Source: Streptomyces sp. 378 (GTDB lineage Bacteria; Actinomycetota; Actinomycetes; Streptomycetales; Streptomycetaceae). Taken from it: a DNA stretch of 64,000 bases. Each line of letters opens with the position of its first letter. Position 1 is the stretch's first letter. The stretch spans positions 62,001 through 126,000 of the forward strand of contig NZ_JASKMS010000005.1 of the NCBI RefSeq assembly GCF_030124145.1. The letters run 5' to 3'. The translations under genes were made by a program, and so were the position numbers. Positions 61,882 to 64,000 of the stretch are shown here, piece after piece. The notes below the pieces were generated by a model that made no database searches, was not told where the DNA came from, and worked only from the letters and a program-made list of their open reading frames with translations.

Positions 61882-62946
61882 ATGAGCGCTGTGATCCCCG
61901 CTGGAGGCGACACCGCGGCGGGCCGCTCCTGGCCCCTGCTGCTGAACGGCCTGCTGGACGGCAGGCACCTGAGCGCCGACGACACCGCCTGGGCGATGGA
62001 CCGCATCATGCGCGGCGAGGCGACCGAGGCGCAGATCGCCGGGTTCGTCGTGGCCCTGCGCGCCAAGGGCGAGACCGTCGAGGAGATCAACGGCCTGGTC
62101 CGCACGATGTACGAGCACGCCAACGTGATCGAGGTGCCCGGGGCGACGGTCGACATCGTCGGCACCGGCGGTGACGGCGCGAAGACGGTCAACATCTCCA
62201 CGATGTCCTCGATCGTCGTCGCGGGCACCGGCGCGAAGGTCGTCAAGCACGGCAACCGGGCCGCGTCCTCGGCGTCCGGGGCCTCCGACGTGCTGGAGAA
62301 GCTCGGGGTCAACCTGGAGCTGCCGCTGCACCGGGTCGTCGAGGTGGCCGAGGAGGCCGGGATCACCTTCTGCTTCGCGGTGAAGTTCCACCCGGCGCTG
62401 CGGCACGCGGGCGCGGCCCGCGGCCAGTTGGGCATCCGCACGGTGTTCAACGCCCTCGGCCCGCTGACCAACCCGGCCCGGGTCCGGGCCCAGGCCGTCG
62501 GTGTGGCGGATCCCCGCATGGCGCCGATCGTCGCGGGCGTGTTCGCCGAGCGCGGCAACTCGTCCCTGGTCTTCCGGGGTGACGACGGCCTCGACGAGCT
62601 CACCACCACGGCCACGTCCCGGGTGTGGATCGTCCGGGACGGCGAGGTGGCCGAGGAGGCCTTCGACCCCCGGGACGTCGGCCTCCCCCTGGTCCCCGTG
62701 GAGGCCCTGCGCGGTGCGGACGCCTCCTACAACGCGGAGGTCGCGCGGCGGCTGCTGGACGGAGAGGCGGGGCCGGTGCGGGACGCGGTGGTGCTGAACT
62801 CGGCCGCGGCCCTGGTGGCTCTGGAGCCCACCACCGCGCCACTGGCCGAGCAGATCGGTGCCGCGATGGTGAAGGCGGCCGAGTCGATCGACTCCGGTGC
62901 GGCGAAGCGGACGCTGGAGCGCTGGGTGGCCGCGAGCAATACGTAG
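61882..62946 (+). CDS. trpD: Anthranilate phosphoribosyltransferase
   Basis: 354 residues. Second step of tryptophan synthesis from chorismate: anthranilate plus PRPP. The signature regions are [20 protein letters not shown] (PRPP pyrophosphate site), [20 protein letters not shown], and [17 protein letters not shown] 61882 ([10 protein letters not shown]) has GGAG upstream; TTG 61834 would add 16 residues but sits at the predicted transcription start. It stands alone, away from other trp genes, as usual in Streptomyces. Confidence 0.97.
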   Translation: MSAVIPAGGDTAAGRSWPLLLNGLLDGRHLSADDTAWAMDRIMRGEATEAQIAGFVVALRAKGETVEEINGLVRTMYEHANVIEVPGATVDIVGTGGDGAKTVNISTMSSIVVAGTGAKVVKHGNRAASSASGASDVLEKLGVNLELPLHRVVEVAEEAGITFCFAVKFHPALRHAGAARGQLGIRTVFNALGPLTNPARVRAQAVGVADPRMAPIVAGVFAERGNSSLVFRGDDGLDELTTTATSRVWIVRDGEVAEEAFDPRDVGLPLVPVEALRGADASYNAEVARRLLDGEAGPVRDAVVLNSAAALVALEPTTAPLAEQIGAAMVKAAESIDSGAAKRTLERWVAASNT

Positions 62947-62960
62947 GGAAACCGGACGGT

Positions 62961-62990
62961 GTCCCGCGATCCGGACTCGGGTTGCGGGAC
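62961..62990 (+). terminator. Probable terminator after trpD
   Basis: GTCCCGC (62961-62967) pairs with GCGGGAC (62984-62990), with further pairing inside (CCG/CGG). The right arm overlaps a possible -35 (TTGCGG, 62982-62987) of the riboswitch promoter. Confidence 0.55.
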
Positions 62991-63005
62991 GCCGATCATT
63001 TCGCG

Positions 63006-63011
63006 TACGTT
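63006..63011 (+). promoter_or_regulatory. -10 element for the riboswitch transcript
   Basis: TACGTT, 18 bases downstream of TTGCGG (62982-62987) and seven bases before GGTC at 63019, the first base pairs of the riboswitch P1 stem. Confidence 0.5.
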
Positions 63012-63017
63012 CCTGGC

Positions 63018-63135
63018 AGGTCATGAGTGACAGTCATGAGGCCCCGGCCGACTGTCCGGCAACCCTCCGTCCGTGGCGGGGTGCCCCGGGTGAAGACCAG
63101 GCCGCAGGCAGCGAGGTCTGTGGCAAGCGCGTGAC
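63018..63135 (+). ncRNA. SAM-IV riboswitch
   Basis: The sequence follows the actinobacterial SAM-IV consensus as I remember it: GGTCATGAGTGACAG at 63019, CCCCGGCCGACTGTCCGGCAAC in the middle, GGCGGGGTGCCCCGGGTGA and the closing GACCAGG at 63095. P1 pairs GGTC (63019-63022) with GACC (63095-63098). Downstream GC-rich sequence (to about 63135) can supply the extra helix and pseudoknot of this class. S-adenosylmethionine binding would lower expression of the downstream gene. It lies 134 bases before the aminotransferase start. Confidence 0.85.
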
Positions 63136-63268
63136 GAGGAGTCTCTCGTGAACCAGCGAATGCGATAGGGCCGCAGAGCCCCGCCTCCGCACCCCTCTTC
63201 CTTCACCCCCGCTTGTAGCCGTACGTGCTCGCGGGCGGATTCCACCTGCCTTCACGGGAGTTCACCCA

Positions 63269-64000
63269 TGTCCGTCTCCACCGTTGCCGCCGATCAGTCC
63301 GTTTGTTCCCCGCTGCCCGTTCTGGGCCGGGATGTCACCGTCCCGCTCGTGACCGGTGGCGAGGTCACCTACGCCGCGCTCGACTACGCCGCTAGCGCCC
63401 CGGCGCTCCAGCGGGTCTGGGACGACGTGGCCGCCTACGCGCCCTACTACGGCAGCGTGCACCGCGGGGCCGGGTACCTGTCCCAGCTGTCGACCGACCT
63501 GTTCGAGAACGCCCGCCGGACCGTCGCGGAGTTCCTCGACTGCCGTGAGGACGACCAGGTGGTCTTCACCCGCTCCACCACCGACTCCCTCAACCTCCTT
63601 GCCACCGCGCTCCCCGCCGACTGCGAGGTCTTCGTCTTCGAGACCGAGCACCACGCCGCCCTGCTGCCCTGGCGCAAGGCCCGCGTGACGTACCTCGACG
63701 CCCCGCGCGGCCCCCGTGAGGCCGTCGAGACCCTGGAGCGCGCCCTGGCCGGCCGGACCGGGTCGGCCGAGGGGGGCCACGGGTCGGCCCTGGTCTGCGT
63801 CACCGGCGCCTCGAACGTCACCGGCGAGCTGTGGCCCGTACGGGAACTCGCCGCGGCGGCGCACGCCCATGGTGCGCGGATCGTGCTGGACGCCGCCCAG
63901 CTGGCCCCGCACCACCCGGTGTCCGTCGCCGGCCTCGGTGTCGACTGGGTCGCCTTCTCGGGGCACAAGCTGTACGCGCCCTTCGGCTCGGGTGTCCTGG
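63269..64000 (+). CDS. Class V aminotransferase-fold PLP enzyme, C-terminus beyond window edge
   Basis: 244 codons are visible from ATG 63269 (MSVSTVAADQSVCSPLPVLG; GGGAG upstream) and the frame is open to the edge. PLP-binding features: YYGSVHRGAGYLSQLSTDLF, VVFTRSTTDSLNLLATAL, FETEHHAALLPWRK, VTGASNVTGELWPV, IVLDAAQLAPHHPV and the lysine in FSGHKLYAPFGSG. The sequence is nearest to the cysteine desulfurase/isopenicillin-epimerase-like branch. A SAM-IV riboswitch in the leader implies a task in sulfur amino acid or SAM metabolism, for example using cysteine or homocysteine derivatives. Exact reaction unknown. Confidence 0.88.

Overview
This window is almost certainly from a Streptomyces chromosome. 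The DNA is very GC-rich, third codon positions are almost all G or C, GTG starts are common and many transcripts look leaderless. The gene order (glnA, RDD protein, DUF4191, lipA, lipB ... aceE, E2, lpdA, pepA ... pspA ... nadA, erpA ... cta/qcr genes, trpD) matches, from memory and without alignment, the core region SCO2198 to SCO2146 of S. coelicolor read in reverse. It is conserved core chromosome. I see no prophage, insertion sequence, CRISPR array, rRNA or tRNA.

Layout. 1-6.2 kb: glutamine synthetase with a textbook double GlnR operator, a GlnR-regulated small protein, and lipoate synthesis (lipA, lipB). 6.4-15.5 kb: an NsdA-like regulator, a flavin amine-oxidase-like protein, a TIGR01777 epimerase, a GNAT, a MarP-type membrane protease, a secreted peptidoglycan-recognition amidase, small proteins and a WYL regulator. 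15.6-17.3 kb: an NSS amino-acid transporter with its 46-residue partner. 17.4-26.8 kb: pyruvate dehydrogenase E1 (aceE), a GntR regulator with a candidate operator, the two-lipoyl-domain E2, lpdA and leucyl aminopeptidase. A 154-bp tandem repeat array lies upstream of lpdA. The lipoate made by LipA/LipB serves the E2 encoded here.

27-36 kb: a frameshifted chimera of two exopolysaccharide-related proteins next to an intact GH114 polygalactosaminidase lipoprotein, then late cobalamin genes (cobS, cobT, and cobU fused to a metallo-beta-lactamase-like domain) interspersed with methyltransferase and membrane protein genes. 36.5-45.2 kb: PspA with its partner PspAA, a two-component system, an RND exporter and a Ser/Thr kinase with an extracytoplasmic beta-propeller, which suggests an envelope-stress neighbourhood. 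45.2-52.2 kb: quinolinate synthase and the Fe-S carrier ErpA (divergent), a large low-complexity membrane protein, a PfkB sugar or nucleoside kinase and a cysteine desulfurase fused to TusA.

52.4-61.8 kb: the aerobic respiratory supercomplex, ctaC-ctaD-ctaF and ctaE-qcrC-qcrA-qcrB, interrupted by an L,D-transpeptidase lipoprotein and a degenerate receiver-domain protein. The window ends with trpD, a SAM-IV riboswitch and the start of a class V aminotransferase.

The most unusual items are the relic of a galactosaminogalactan-like polysaccharide locus (27.2-28.6 kb), the 154-bp array, the SAM-IV-controlled aminotransferase, a probable CTG start codon at 35594, and two gene fusions (MBL-CobU and cysteine desulfurase-TusA). 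All family assignments come from reading the sequence. No database search was run.
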